Origin: Aspidapion aeneum
Lineage: Eukaryota > Arthropoda > Insecta > Coleoptera > Brentidae
Length of the DNA stretch: 64,000 nucleotides
Reading direction: 5' to 3'
NCBI GenBank assembly: GCA_963576565.1
Contig: OY755047.1
Location: forward strand, 23,753,171 to 23,817,170
Of the stretch, positions 40,455-52,976 are shown one piece after another. A program made the position numbers and the translations under genes. Below the pieces are notes generated by a model. That model was not told where the DNA came from and searched no databases. It worked only from the letters and a program-made list of their open reading frames with translations. Numbering within the stretch: position 1 is the stretch's first letter; every line of letters starts with the position of its first letter.

Positions 40455-41626
40455 GGGCCCATCGCACCGACTTTTAAAATTCCCTTTCTTAACTATGGAT
40501 TGCTTTAATTTTAAGCATGCCTTATTTTTAAATTTGTTGCACCGAGCAAAAATCTCCTCTTCTTTGCCGCTGTTTCGACCAACATAATTATTAAACTATG
40601 AAAAAACAACAACAACACCCAGTACGTCCCAAAATAGTTTTGTCAAAACCCATCAATTTCCTGGGTCAAGTCTCCTTTAAAAATTTATTTACAAAAATGA
40701 AAGTTCTTGAATTTTTGGAAGATGATGAAATTGAGATGGTGCTACTCGATTTTTTGGAATTTGGGCAAAGAAAATATATCAACTTTGGGTGCCCTTGTCC
40801 CCTTGATGGTACAGTCGCGTATTTTTTCCCAGGCTGTTTTTTATGGTTCCCCATCCAGCCCAGGACAAAATCCGCGCCTGGCCGAAAAATGTACTGCTCC
40901 TAAGGCACAGGCCAATAAGGCACCTGCCCATAAGGCTCCTGTTCATAAGGCAGCGGCCTATACACCCCTGGATACAACCAAAGGATTAAAAATTATAATG
41001 AAATTAGGGTAAAATATAAAGGCAGAAAGGAAAATCGTCTTGTTACTTCATGCACTGCAGTTTCATTTAAATGCAAGGGTTTTCTTACACTGGTCAGTCC
41101 TATCCTACTCTTACCGCTGTACCCACCAGGCTATGAACAACAGTTAATCCAAAAATCGGACGAAAATACTGTAATAAAAATTAGATTAAACTTTATTTAA
41201 ATTACTATAATATTTTTTTAATCGATACATAGGTATATTTTTTCACAAAAACATTATACCAAAAGAACCAAAATTTGGCCGTTATCTTGTGCAATAAAGT
41301 TTTCAAAATCATTTTTAATTTATTTAAAAAAAAAACATGTTTTTTACTTTATTTACAAAAAAACACAAAATTCACTTTAGTCAAAACACTGCTCATTTGT
41401 AGGTATTGTCAGTTGCTATGGCTATGCCAGACGGGTAACATTATGTGACCAGCATCTTATCTTTAAGCAGCTCTTAAGGAACAGTAAAGTCACAAAAAAA
41501 GCTGACTTAATTTTAACAACACTAAGAAAGGAATAAGTCTGCCTTTAAATTCGGTGCAATGAAATTTTACGAAATAAGGTATTCTTTAGGCTAAGAAACG
41601 GAAAAAAATGTTGGTGCGATGGGCCC
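40455..41626. mobile_element. PIF/Harbinger-like element with TTA duplication
   Basis: Termini GGGCCCATCGCACCGAC (left) and GGGCCCATCGCACCAAC (right, other strand), with imperfect similarity continuing about 100 bp and including a second TTGCACCGA block on each side. TTA flanks both ends (40452-40454, 41627-41629). A 3-bp TTA/TAA duplication with G-rich TIRs is typical of PIF/Harbinger. The 1,172-bp copy lacks a recognisable full transposase. Confidence 0.8.
40598..40903 (+). pseudogene. possible Harbinger-type N-terminal fragment
   Basis: 101-codon open frame inside the Harbinger-like element, with LEFLEDDEIEMVLLDFLEF. An acidic start of this kind is seen in some Harbinger transposases, but no catalytic block is present. 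An overlapping frame covers four tandem 15-bp units at about 40899-40958, each encoding a KAxAx-like pentapeptide. Assignment is tentative. Confidence 0.35.
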
Positions 41627-41629
41627 TTA

Positions 41630-42567
41630 ATATTTTATCTCTCCCATGTCAATACATTCTTTTCTGTTTGCCCGACATAAAAAAGAGAACATTGCAGATT
41701 TTGTACCACACAGTGCCATCCATACCATAAATACCAGGGCTAAAAACAATATTGTTTGTCCCTACTAACAATTAACAAGAACCAGGGGTCGCACAAATTA
41801 TTATTGAAAAAATTTAAAAATCCATTTAAGACCTTTTATCAGTTTGAGGAATTTCTTAATGCAGAGTTTTCACAACTGCATGACTAGGGGGGGGGGCCAT
41901 CCTATTGTCCTGTCCTGATTTTAAAAAATACTTATGTGTAATTGAGTTCTTTTTTTAATGTATCTTTTTAAATTTTGATTGTTTTGGTGTTACTATTAAG
42001 TATATTTTTTTTATAGCTGTTGTTTTTAATATTATTTATTGGTAATTAAGCCCCTCCATATATAGAATTTTTAATGCCTACTTATTATCTTATTAGTTTG
42101 TTATTTTGTTTCAATAAATTTTACAGTGATTATATGTATTTTAATTAATGGCTATGGTAAAATTGTTCATTAAATTTTTTTTAAATTTTTTTAAATTGAT
42201 CCATTATGCCTTGCATTGTGTATTATGGAGGGGTAAACCACAGGCATAAGTTTACACAAAATTAAGAAAAAAAACTGATAAAGAATTAATGAAACCTGAT
42301 TTGCAGTCATTGTACAGGGTGTTCCAGCCAGGCGTGTTGGCTGGAGGGGGGGTTTAGAGGTTAAAACCATACTAAATAGTAATGGGGGTACTGCCCACAT
42401 ACTTACTGCTCAAAAATTTGTAAACCTGCTATAGTTGTTCACCCCTCAAGAATATCATATTGCACCCCCAAAACAACAAAGACCTTACACAAAAAATAGA
42501 CATTTAGGAAATACAAATAACTAATGATAGGTTTTTTGCTCAGTTTTTTGTCACCTTTGTTTTTATT
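41630..42567. other. AT-rich sequence with MITE end motifs
   Basis: Holds a TACAGGGTGTTCCAGCC motif at 42312 and a GTTCACCCCTC end-like motif near 42440, matching the terminus of the element that follows. No gene seen. Confidence 0.4.
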
Positions 42568-42794
42568 GAGGGGTGATCAGCTGCTCACAGTAGGTGTACA
42601 AATTTTTCTACAGGACCCCACATGACTATACAGGACTTCCACAGGGCTACTACAGGACTCCCCACGACTATACAGGACCTATACAAGACCCCACAGTACT
42701 ATACAGGACATGTACAGGACTATACAGGACACTATACAGGACCAAAAAATTATTAAAGTCCTGTAGGATAGTGTACAAATTTGGTTCACCCCTC
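42568..42794 (+). mobile_element. TACAGGAC-rich inverted-repeat element, copy 3
   Basis: The ends GAGGGGTGATC and TCACCCCTC form a short TIR. The sequence CACAGTAGGTGTACAAAT and the ACTATACAGGAC units match copies at 35445 and 36626, but the unique centre is missing. Confidence 0.75.
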
Positions 42795-44613
42795 GGTTCA
42801 AAGATGATTGGACAATTTTTTTTGGGATGCTTGTTAGAAAATGCTTTTTCTAAGAAAATTGTTGACTATTTCATAGAAAATTTATAAAGAAAAGAAGTTA
42901 CGCTTTAGTGACTAGAGTGACTTAGAAACGCATTTTCCGGCCATATGATCGAGATTTGGCTTTATTTTAATTCTAAAATTCGATTTCCCAATTTTTTTCG
43001 TTTCAATTTCGAGTTCGATCTTGTTGGGAATTATAAAAATTAATAAAAAAATTTTTTGTTTGAGTTAATTAAAAAGATAATAAAGGTTTATATGTAAATT
43101 TTATCATTGTTTGCAAATGTCCAAGCAAGTGTCATTATTTAAATTTTATTACAATATGATTTTTATTTGCACCATAAAATCAAATTTAATGTTTTTTTGC
43201 AAAATGGGTTTTTAATAATATTAAGCACACACCTGTTTTATTGCCAAGCAGAACAAGATGTTTAATGCAAAATGTAATAGCAACTTTTTTTTTTCTGTTA
43301 ACCTTTCTTACTACCCCTTAAAGTTTGGTACATCATTTAAATTACACCCTGTATATATATATTTTTGATTATGTATAATATACCTTTTTTTTGTCATATA
43401 CTGTTTTGACTTACTCACACACTCATTAAAAATGGTTAAAGATTTTAAAAAGTAGGTACCTACTTATTAAGAATATGAAAAAATAATATCATTTAAAAAA
43501 ATAAACCAAAATAAAACATAAAGCGTGACACATTGCTTTGAAGAAAATTTTAAGTTGATTTTAAAACTCATATAAAAAATTATTGTGTGTGCTTAACACC
43601 ACACGGCAGAAGTGTAAACTTCAACAAGGCAACAAATTAATAATACTGGCCCATAACATATTCTGCAAAACGGACTGAACCGAACTCTTCTGTGTACTGG
43701 CTTTCATCTGTATCATCATAGCGCTCGCTGAATGTTTCTTACAGTTAGTCGACTCGAGCCGATTTCACCCGAATGAGCGTTACATAGCCGAGCCTGATGG
43801 CTCAGTTCAATTTATTACCCAAAAAAATTGCTAAACGCGCCTAAAGAAGTTTACACTACAAAAAGGTAATTCCAAAAGAAAAAATATAACTTTTTGTTTT
43901 ATTGCGGAAACTAAAAGTGGCAGATAAAGTTTAGTTTGACAGTTGCTTTCAGCTTTAAAAAATTTACAAACAAGCAATTTACACCGAAAATAACTTTTGA
44001 GAAATAAAAAAGTTCTTTAGCCGGTCCCAAAGTACAGACTTTTCAAAAAGCCGCTGTAGCTTCAGCATACCCATGATAAAATCGAAGGTATATATTTTTA
44101 TACATTATACAAAAAAAATATGTATAACAAGCATTTTTTAAATAATTAAGACTTTTCCATGAATTGCATATCCTGCATTATCGCTATTTTTTTAACTTAT
44201 ATTTTCCTAATGAACGTTCTATATAACTTTACGGATTTAGTTTCTATTATCACTAATGTGATTTTATAGGCAGCACCTTTTCTTTCGGTTCTCGAAGGGC
44301 GTTGTATTTTGCAGACCGCTGGCGCTGTAAGAACGAGAGAGACAAAGCAAGGCGGCATCGCGTGGCTTGTTAGCGTCCCTTGCACACGAATATTCGTGTA
44401 TCCCATGCATGCGTGTTCGTTGCTTGGTTAAAAGAAATTCTACCTACTACTATGGAGAAAGGTGAAATCTGCAAATTAGCAAATTTGTGGAAAATCTGCT
44501 TCAACTAGCACAGGTTTTGTTTTCCAGAAAGCGGTAAATATTTAGCGAATATTTACAAAATAATAAAGTAAATTACTGCTTTTTTAGGTTGAATTTGGGC
44601 GCCATATATAAAA
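42795..44613. other. AT-rich intergenic sequence
   Basis: No gene recognised. AAGCACACAC (43225) and GTGTGTGCTT (43585) form an isolated inverted pair, and a slightly GC-richer patch near 44280-44440 contains AACGAGAGAGACAAAGC. Neither could be assigned. Confidence 0.35.
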
Positions 44614-45028
44614 TACTCTGCCAATCTATGGGCACCTAAGCTCACACTAGGTACTATAGTTATAGTGTATGTGTGAGCTAATATAACTAAAAACTGAAAT
44701 ATATTTTATTGAACTCCAGACTCAATTACCGTTCGTTTGATACCACACAAGCCATGTTTTGACTTAAACTTTAATTTTTCAAATCTACCCCCACCTTTTT
44801 TTTAAACTAAAATGTATTTGGTTTAACTCCAGACTCAATTACCTTTCGTTTGATATCACACACGCCATATTTCCACATAAACACTAATTTTTAGCTCACA
44901 CATACTATACTATAGTAGTGTGAGCTATGGTGATCCTAATTTTTTCGAGAAAAAAAAAGTTGCTCCGATTTCAAATTTTTTTATATATCTTTGCATTTCA
45001 GGTGATTTTGAAACTTTTTTGTCGCGCC

Positions 45029-45062
<34 letters not shown>

Positions 45063-45063
45063 A

Positions 45064-45142
<79 letters not shown>

Positions 45143-46133
45143 ATGTCTGTATGTCTGTCTGTAACGACCAACGCTCATAACTCAAAAACCGCTTGGCCGA
45201 TTTTAATGAAATTTGGTACCTAGGCTGGGTCTTGGGTCGAGATGGTCCCATTTAAAAATGAACAAAATCCACCGAACACAAGCCAAATAAAAGGGTGGGG
45301 GTAGATTAAAAAAATTAGTGTTTATGTGAAAATATGGCGTGTGTGATATCAAACGAAAGGTAATTGAGTATGGAGTTAAGCAAAATACATTTTAGTTTTT
45401 TTTTCTTCAAAACGGGTGGGGGTAGATTTCAAAAATTAGAGTTTACGTGAAAATAGGGCGTGTGTGAAATCAAACGAAAGGTAATTGAGTCCGGAGTTAA
45501 ACAAAATACATTTTAGTTTTTGTTTTTTTAAGGGTGGGGGTAGATTTCAAAAATTTGAGTTTAAGTCAAAACATGGCTTGTGTGGTATCAAACTAAAGGT
45601 AATTTAGTCTGGAGTTGAATAAGATATATTTTAGGTTTTAGTTTTATTATCTCGCACATACACTATAACTATAGTACCTTGTGTGAGCTTAGGGGCCCAT
45701 ATATTGGCAGAGTATTTTAATTTACTTCCACCCTTTTTTTAAAAGTAAAATGTATTTTATTTAACTCCAGACGCAATTACCTTTCGTTTGATATCACACA
45801 CGCCATATTTTTACATAAACTAATTTTTGAAATATACCCCCGCCCTTTTATTTGGCTTGTGTTTGGTGGATTTTGTTCATTTTTAAATGGGACCATCTCG
45901 ACCCAAAACCCAGCGTAGGTACCAAATTTCATTAAAATCGGGCAAGCGGTTTTTGAGTTATGCGCGTTGGTCGTTACAGACAGACAGACAGACGGCGAAA
46001 CAAAAAAGTTTCAAAATCATCTGAAACGCAAAGATATATAAAAAATTTTAAAATCGGAGCAACTTTTTTTTCTCGAAAAAATTAGGATCGCTATAGCTCA
46101 CACTACTATAGTATAGTAGTAGTGTGAGCTAAT
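44614..46133 (-). mobile_element. HINE/DINE-like repeat, copy B, split by copy C
   Basis: Minus-strand copy in two pieces: 44614-44892 (3' end, terminal hairpin, part of the tandem units) and about 45715-46133 (rest of the tandem units, core, short GTCT microsatellite, 5' hairpin). The gap is exactly copy C, and the tandem-unit sequence resumes across it at a T run. The outer ends agree with those of copies A and F. Confidence 0.8.
44893..45714 (+). mobile_element. HINE/DINE-like repeat, copy C, nested in copy B
   Basis: Complete copy: 5' hairpin AGCTCACAC...GTGTGAGCT, core, the longest GTCT array in the family (about 45030-45165), AACGACCAACGCTCATAAC, three tandem units, 3' hairpin, end GGCAGAGTA. 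It sits between TTTT and TTTT of copy B, which defines its boundaries and supports insertion at T residues. Confidence 0.82.
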
Positions 46134-46170
46134 AATTTAAGATCAAATAAACGCATTTTTATTTATTTGT

Positions 46171-46764
46171 TAGATTTTTTCGAGAAAAAAAAGTTGCTCC
46201 GATTTCAAAAGTGTTTATATATCTTTGCGTTTCAGATGATTTTGAGACTTTTTTGTCGCGCCGTCTGTCTGTCTGTCTCTCTGTAACGACCAACGCGCAT
46301 AACTCAAAAACCGCTTGCCCGATTTTAATCAATCCTAGGCTGGGTCTTGGGTCGAGATGGTCCCATTTAAAAATTAACAAAATCCACCGATTACAAGCCA
46401 AATAAAAGGGTGGGGTAGATTTCAAAAATTAGATTTTGTGAAAATATGGGGTTTGTGATATCAAACGAAAGGTAATTGAGTCTAGAGTTAACCAAAATAA
46501 ATTTTAGTTTAAAAAAAAAGGGTGGGGTAGATTAAAAAAATTCGAGTGTAAGTGAAAATTTGGTGTGTGTGATATCAAACAAAAGGTGGGGGTAGATTTC
46601 AAAAATTAGAGTTTAAGTCAAAACATGGCTTGTGTGGTATCAAACGAAAGGTAATTTAGTCTGGAGTTGAATAAAATATATTTCAGTTTTTAGTTATATT
46701 AGCTCACACGTACACTATAATTATAGTACCTTGTGTGAGCTTAGGTGCCCACATATTGGCAGAG
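46171..46764 (+). mobile_element. HINE/DINE-like repeat, copy D, 5'-truncated
   Basis: Begins inside the core (TTTTTTCGAGAAAAAAAAG), has a minimal GTCT run, shortened tandem units and a normal 3' hairpin and end. The 5' hairpin is missing. Confidence 0.78.
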
Positions 46765-48875
46765 TATTTTAGAGGCTTTCAATGTTTCGTGGTTGCTTTT
46801 TTTTGCGTATTTTAATATTTGATAATAGCGTTTTTGAAGGAGATTTATTTGGAAATTTTTAAATTCTAGTCTAGTATGTAAGTGTGTAAGTGACAGAACA
46901 ATGCCTACCCTGCTTTGATTACCTATTGTTTTATAATTTAATAAATGTAATACTTAAACAGTTAAATGAATAAAATATTTAATGTTCAAATTAAGTGTCC
47001 ACTATTTGTAATTTTATTATTATTAAACCTCGTGTGGTGATGTGGGAAATAATCATAACTTACAGTACCGGCCAAAAGTGGAGAAAGCACCCAAAATTGT
47101 AAAAAAATCTGGTCCTGTAATTTCTGTATAATTTTACGCAATATGTCTAGTCCCATTTGAAAGAGACGTAAAAGTTTTATATGTCTTAAAAATTTCACAA
47201 GAGATTGACATATGTAATTTTTGGCATCAGATTCTGACGAATCACAGTTTACCAAAAAAAAAATTAAAACATGTCAAAAATTTGACAAGGCATGGTCATT
47301 TTTGCCATCAGATGCACACAATTCAGGAAAACCCCACAACTTTGCTTATTTCAACTTTAATCAATATTAAGGAAGATTTAAATCAAATATATCACCCTGT
47401 ACACTGAAAATCCATCTTTTTATAGGAATTTTTTCTTTGATTTTTATAATAATTGTTATTTAATGGATTAGAATTTAAGATAAAAAATCCAACATTGTAT
47501 AATATGTTTTAACTCATAAAATATCTGATTACCTATCAATGGCCATGTGACACTACCACTTTGTTATTATCTAAAATAAAAATACAACCTTTTCAATAGG
47601 TAAGTAGGTGTAAAGTTGAAATTTTTTAAAAATAAATAATTTGTTTCAAACTTCTAGATGTTTAAGAGTATATGTACTTTGTATTGTTGAAACAATAATT
47701 GGGGAAATTTTTTAATTAAACCTGAGTCAAAATTCGATGATGTTTACACTGCTGTACCCTGTACCATAAAAATATTGGTTACTTCTTTTTTGTGTTTGTA
47801 ACAGCATATACATATTATATCGATGGTTGAAAGGCAAAAGGTCCTAAGCGACACATTATTTGAAATAGAGTTTTAAGCGATAAAGTTTCTTTTTCTGCGT
47901 GGAATGAGCTATTATTCAGGCTTCTACCATGATTTTTTGTCGTTTAAGGCCAGCGTCACAATCTAAGGAAATTTTGGAACAGCCAAAAAATTAACGGAGG
48001 GATAAAGAGATTCCCCTGGCTTGGTTGCCTATAATAGTTTTTGTCCTTTACCGACTTTAAAAATTGTCTCTCTCAAATATTCCCCCATCAATTTTGTCTA
48101 GCGGCGTCATCTAGCGACAAAATTTCGATTCATAGTGTGGACAACGAAAAAAAAAATAACACGGGCAGCGTTAGTATTTAGCCTTTGATTATTTTTTTGT
48201 TGGCCTTGTTTTATTAGACAGGTTATGTCAATTCTTAAAAAAAATTTGATCTTTTTAAACAGTTTTGATTGTTTTTTTAACATTTTTAAAACCCACTACC
48301 AATCCCAGTTTAAAAATTTGCAGTGAAATAGATATACACATATACAAAACAAGCAAGAAACACTGAAAAGCATTAAGAAGAAACACAACATAACTACAAA
48401 GTTATCAAATGGGAAGAGAAACATCTACAAAACTAGGGTGGCCTAGAGAGCCAGACTACCCCAATCTCAACCACCAAGAGCTGGCTAATTAACCAAAGAT
48501 ATATTGAATTGAATAAATCTTTATTAGCAAATGTATGCTATTTCATAATACAAACATTATTATAAAAAAATACATTTAATGTTAATAAAACATAATAATT
48601 CCAAACATGATACTAATAACTATTTACTTAAAATCTAAAAACAAAAATACAATTTAATATTAGTCTAAGAAAATAACAATACTAGATTAAAACACACCAA
48701 AATAATATGTAGACTAAAATAATATTATAATATAAGGTAAAGCCAAAAACCCAACAATAGATAGATAGAACATTTTTGAAAATTTCGATAAATATTTGTG
48801 AGAAATAGTGTTTTTGGTGAACTTTATAAGTCACCGTTTTGATTTGTGCGCCGTGAACTTGAACCTGGGAGCAAA
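46765..48875. other. intergenic region upstream of the small gene
   Basis: Contains a Tc1-like end (TACAGTACCGGCCAAAAGT, 47062) and a dispersed repeat (about 47205-47405, with TTTTTGGCATCAGATTCTGA) related to 60465-60670, which ends in CACCCTGTACA. Any 5' UTR exon or promoter of the gene at 48876 should lie here, but none could be recognised. Confidence 0.45.
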
Positions 48876-51800
48876 ATGACCCCTGAGTGTCCACAAAATT
48901 GGGGTACAAAGAAGTTTAGTAGTTTGGAACATTATAACAGAAGAAGTCGGAAGTTACAAAACGAGTAAGTGCTAAATCTACTAGTCAAATTAAAAAGTGT
49001 TTAGAAAATGTTTTCCTTTTTGGTTACAGTATGACATTTATTTTAAAATTTACCATATGCAGGGGGGAGATAAAAGTGATGTTTTTAAAGGAAACACCAT
49101 ATATATTTTTACAGGTATGAATAAGGCCTAAAATCTTCTTTATAAAACTATAACATACTTTATACAAGACATAACCATTTAAAATTTTTACAATTATTTA
49201 AAAAATTTGGTACCACACCTAGTATAATTTCAACTTTTACTGATTTCAATGGGCATATATGATGTCTATAACATCTAAAAATGACATTTGACCATCAAAA
49301 TTGTTTTGATTTTCTCACAACCTGTCACATATAACTTAAAAGAGTGGTATATACCAGGGGTGCCGAGTGGTACTTTTTTTTATTATTAAAAAAGAAGTGC
49401 TTATATCTCATAAACTATTGTTGACAGCTATAAAGTATGTTATTATTTTAGAAAGAAAATTTTAAGCCCCATTCATAATATGTAAAAATATATAGGGTGT
49501 TTCCTTTAAAAAAAAGTTACTTTTACCTGCCACTTGTATATGGAAACTGCCAAAATAAATATCATACCGTAAACAAAAAGGAAAACATTTGCAGATCTCT
49601 TTTTAATTTTTTCCTTTAGGACAAAAATTCTGGAAAAATTGGATGGTAGAAATATAATGAAACACCCTGTACAGGGTGTCCCAAATTCGATGTTTTTGGG
49701 GGGTTTAGGGTATTTCTAGGGGGGGATAGAAAAAAACTGTCCCACCTTTACGATGCTCAAAATTCAAGCGAAGCTGAAAGGTGAAAACCATATTTTAATA
49801 TAGTAAGCCATAAGTCTGCATTTTGGGAGGGGGTCTATAACTTTTTTATTTATGAAAATTTTGTTTTTGTGTAAATTTTGTTTCTTTTTTTGGGGTATTT
49901 TTTGAGATATGTGAGAAAATAGGGTAATTTCATATCAAATTAACCAGAGGTTTGGCAGACCATTTCACCGATTTTGATAAAATTTCGTACACACTCTATA
50001 TGGGTGGGATCAAAATTCCAAAATATTTTTTTTTTCTGATTGGTAGTTTTTTTAAAATTAATTTTCAAAAATCAAAAAATTAACCCATTTTGGTCTAACA
50101 CAGCTTCACAAAAATTAAAATATCTTGAGGACCACTTACCGCAGATTAATAAGATATAGCTCTTTGTAAAGACAATTTAAATACCTTTCCAACTATTTGT
50201 CACATGACCTACTATATTTCCATCTGTTTTTTTTTGAAATTTTGAAAAACATTTTTTTATTTTTTTCAAAAAAGTTATTTTTGATTTTTTTCAAAAAAAA
50301 CTATTTTTTTATCAAGGCTTTAGGAAAATATGTGCCAAATTTCAAAATGGAGAAATTATGGCTTCATGGTTAAAAAAAAAACCAAATAAAAGTAACAAAA
50401 AATCTGAACAAAATTGTTTGAAATTTGTATTATCATGCATACATAATATGTGTATGTGCTGTAGGTAAAAGTTATATTTTGAATATTAATTCAGTGTAGT
50501 TAAAAAAGTTAGTAGAAACCATCGTAAGTTGCATAAAAATGTAGTAAAATTATTATGTTTTCTTATTTTAGGAAAAATCCAGTTGGGGATGAACATTGCT
50601 ATGTTACATTGGATTTTCATCTTTATACTGAAGGAACAAAGAGAGTAGACAAAAATAAGGGAAGCTGGAATGATAATTTTGCTTTGTTATCTATGCTTGT
50701 GTGAGTTTTTAGAACATTTATAAATTTTATCTAAATTATATTTTTGATATTATTAGACCCTAACAAACTTATTTCTTCTTGCAAAAAATCGAGTTGACAT
50801 ACTATTACACCTAGCTCTGCAAAGTCAAAATCCTCCCCATTAGAAAGGAATATCTGCTTTTAGTTAACCCTCCATGTAACCATATACAGGGTGTTTCAAC
50901 AAAAAGACCTTTTCAGATATTTCTTGATAGAATTTGAAAAAACCCTTGGAACCGTCGATATTGTTTCCAAAGAGGACACTTTTTAGCTATCTTGAAATTT
51001 TTGTAGCATGCATGTCCTTTACGGGGTATGCTTTGCTCCTAGTGATACCTTATTTTGAAGGTTTCTTAAATATCTTTACAACAATGTAAAAATTTTAAAA
51101 TCTATTGATTAGTTTTTGACATATTTTCCTTCAAATTTTCATATTTATTCATATTAAATCCAAAAAATATAAAATCAAAATCTTTTCAAAATTTTTACAT
51201 GGTTGTAGAGATATTCAAACCAAAACAAGGTATCATTAGACCCACTTTTCATATCCAAAATATATTAGTAAAGCATACCCCTCGGAGGGAATGCATGATA
51301 GCCAAAACGGGTCCCCTTGCCAACAAAATCCACATGTTCGTGGATTTTTGAAGTGCCCCAAAAGGCCTCTGTTAAGTTTTTGTTAAAACGGCCTGTATAT
51401 TAAAAGATACATTTAATATTATTTTTAGCTCACACATATACCATACTATAGTAGTGTGAGCTATGGTGATCCTAATTTTTTGGAGAAAAAAAAAGTTGCT
51501 CCGATTTCAAAATTTTTTATATATCTTTGCGTTTCAGATGATTTTGAAACTTTTTTGTTGCGCCGTCTGTCTGTATGTGTGTCTGTCTGTATCTCTGTCT
51601 GTAACGACCAACGCGCATAACTCAAAAACCGCTTGGCCGATTTTAATGAAATTTGGTACCTAGGCTGGGTCTTGCGTCGAGATGGTCCCATTTAAAAATG
51701 AACAAAATCCACCGAACACAAACCAAATAAAAGGGTGGGGGTAGATTTCAAAAATTAGAGTTTATGTGAAAATATGGCGTGTGTGATATCAAACGAAAGG

Positions 51801-52393
51801 TAATTGAGTCTGCAGTTAAACAAAATACATTTTAATTTATTTAAAAAAAAAGGGTGGGGGTATATTTTAAAAATTAGAGTTTAAGTGAAAATATGGCATG
51901 TGTGATATCAAACAAAAGGTAATTGAGTCCAGAGTTTAACAAAATACATTTTAGTTTTTTGTTTTTCTTAAGGGTGGGGGTAGATTCCAAAAATTTGAGT
52001 TTAAGTCAAAAGATGGCTTGTGTAGTATCAAAGAAAAGGTAATTTAGTCTGGAGTTGAATAAAATATATTTCAGTTTTTAGTTATATTAGCTCACACGTA
52101 CACTATAACTATAGTACCTAGTGTGAGCTTAGGGGCCCATATATTGGCAGAGTATTTTTTATTGCTTTAAGCAAATTACTGTAGTAACCGAAATTGCTAA
52201 ACATATATCGAAATATAGATTATAAATAATAAACAGTGAAATACATCTGTATTATTATTATTATCTTGGGGATTTTTTTCTCTACAATTTGATGAATTGC
52301 TTTGCAAAAAGTGCCAGTTTTATAATTTCGTGTATAATGTGCTTTTTATTTTCATGATAAATTTCTTTTTTCAGAAATAATGATGGTGGTTGA
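48876..52393 (+). CDS. unrecognised small host gene, three exons, 78 residues
   Basis: Exons 48876-48964, 50572-50700 and 52375-52393 join to a 78-residue protein: MTPECPQNWGTKKFSSLEHY ... NEKNPVGDEHCYVTLDF, LYTEGTKRVDKNKGSWNDN and FALLSMLVNNDGG, stop TGA. The splice signals are canonical: donors CGA|GTAAGT and TTGT|GTGAGT, acceptors TTCTTATTTTAG and TTCTTTTTTCAG. Phases fit (2 and 2), and an in-frame TGA lies 11 codons before the ATG, so the N-terminus looks complete. The protein is hydrophilic with no signal peptide or membrane segment. Introns hold a foldback repeat and a HINE-like copy. I do not recognise the family. Consistent splicing and non-AT-biased codons argue for a real gene; expression evidence is lacking. 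Confidence 0.65.
49005..49590. mobile_element. foldback element in intron 1 of the small gene
   Basis: AATGTTTTCCTTTTTGGTTAC (left, 49014) and AAAGGAAACACCATATATAT recur inverted at 49430-49590 (GTTTCCTTTAAAAAAAAGTT; AAAAAGGAAAACATTTGC). Arms are about 160-190 bp. Confidence 0.7.
50884..51397 (+). mobile_element. TACAGGGTG-ended interspersed repeat
   Basis: Starts TACAGGGTGTTTCAACAAA and ends near CTGTTAAGTTTTTGTTAAA; the latter block is repeated at about 33120-33150 in an mRpS30 intron. TACAGGGTG or CACCCTGTA ends also occur at 3459, 12979, 42312, 43347, 47395, 49670 and 60420. Superfamily unresolved. Confidence 0.5.
51427..52154 (+). mobile_element. HINE/DINE-like repeat, copy F, in intron 2 of the small gene
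   Basis: Complete copy with both terminal hairpins, a short GTCT/GTAT run, three tandem units and the GGCAGAGTA end. Its closeness to copy A suggests similar age. Confidence 0.8.
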
Positions 52394-52851
52394 CTATTAG
52401 GATTTACTAAGTGCAATACAAGTTCACACTCCATAAGAAATCAGGTACTCAAAATCAACAGTTTAAAATTTCCACAACAAATTACAGGAGCTACTAGTAC
52501 ATCGTCATAATGGATATGCTATATAAAATTATTTGCAAAAAAATGTAATAATAACGTTAATTGAAGCAAGGATAAAAAAGGATCCAGACAGCTTATAAAT
52601 GGCATCATAGACCTTTTTTGTCTTTTCTGTAAAATTTTATTTTGAACACAAATCAGTTCTCAGTAAACCAACGACCATATATTATATTATTATGTTTGAA
52701 CCTTTTGTAAGAAAATTTGTTTTGAATGTTACTTATATTATTGAAAATTAGTTTTCTATAAAGAATAGGTTTTTTTTTTCAGAAAACATTGGTTTTTTAT
52801 AATATAGAAAATTTAACCTAACCTAACTGTTTGTGTGTGTATGCTCTATAT

Positions 52852-52976
52852 ACTCCAATTCAAAAAAATTGAGACAACATTTACTAACAGTTTGACAAGT
52901 CTGACATTTAAAGATTATTAATAGTGCCACATCTGTCAAACAGTCAATAAAAAGTGTCTCAATTATTTTGAATTTG
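52852..52976. mobile_element. 125-bp MITE, family with two copies, copy 1
   Basis: CTCCAATTCAAAAAAATTGA and TTACTAACAGTTTGAC at the left are answered inverted at the right (GTCAAACAGTCAATAAAAAG; TCAATTATTTTGAATT). Same family as 54054-54178. Confidence 0.75.

Noticed and set aside
44920..45251. SVCLSV and TDRQTD open frames on both strands (also at 9314, 46159, 51461, 63781)
   Set aside because: Translations of the GTCT microsatellite within the HINE-like repeats, present identically in non-coding copies.
48682..48909. Minus-strand 75-codon frame
   Set aside because: Overlaps exon 1 of the better-supported plus-strand gene and has no signature.
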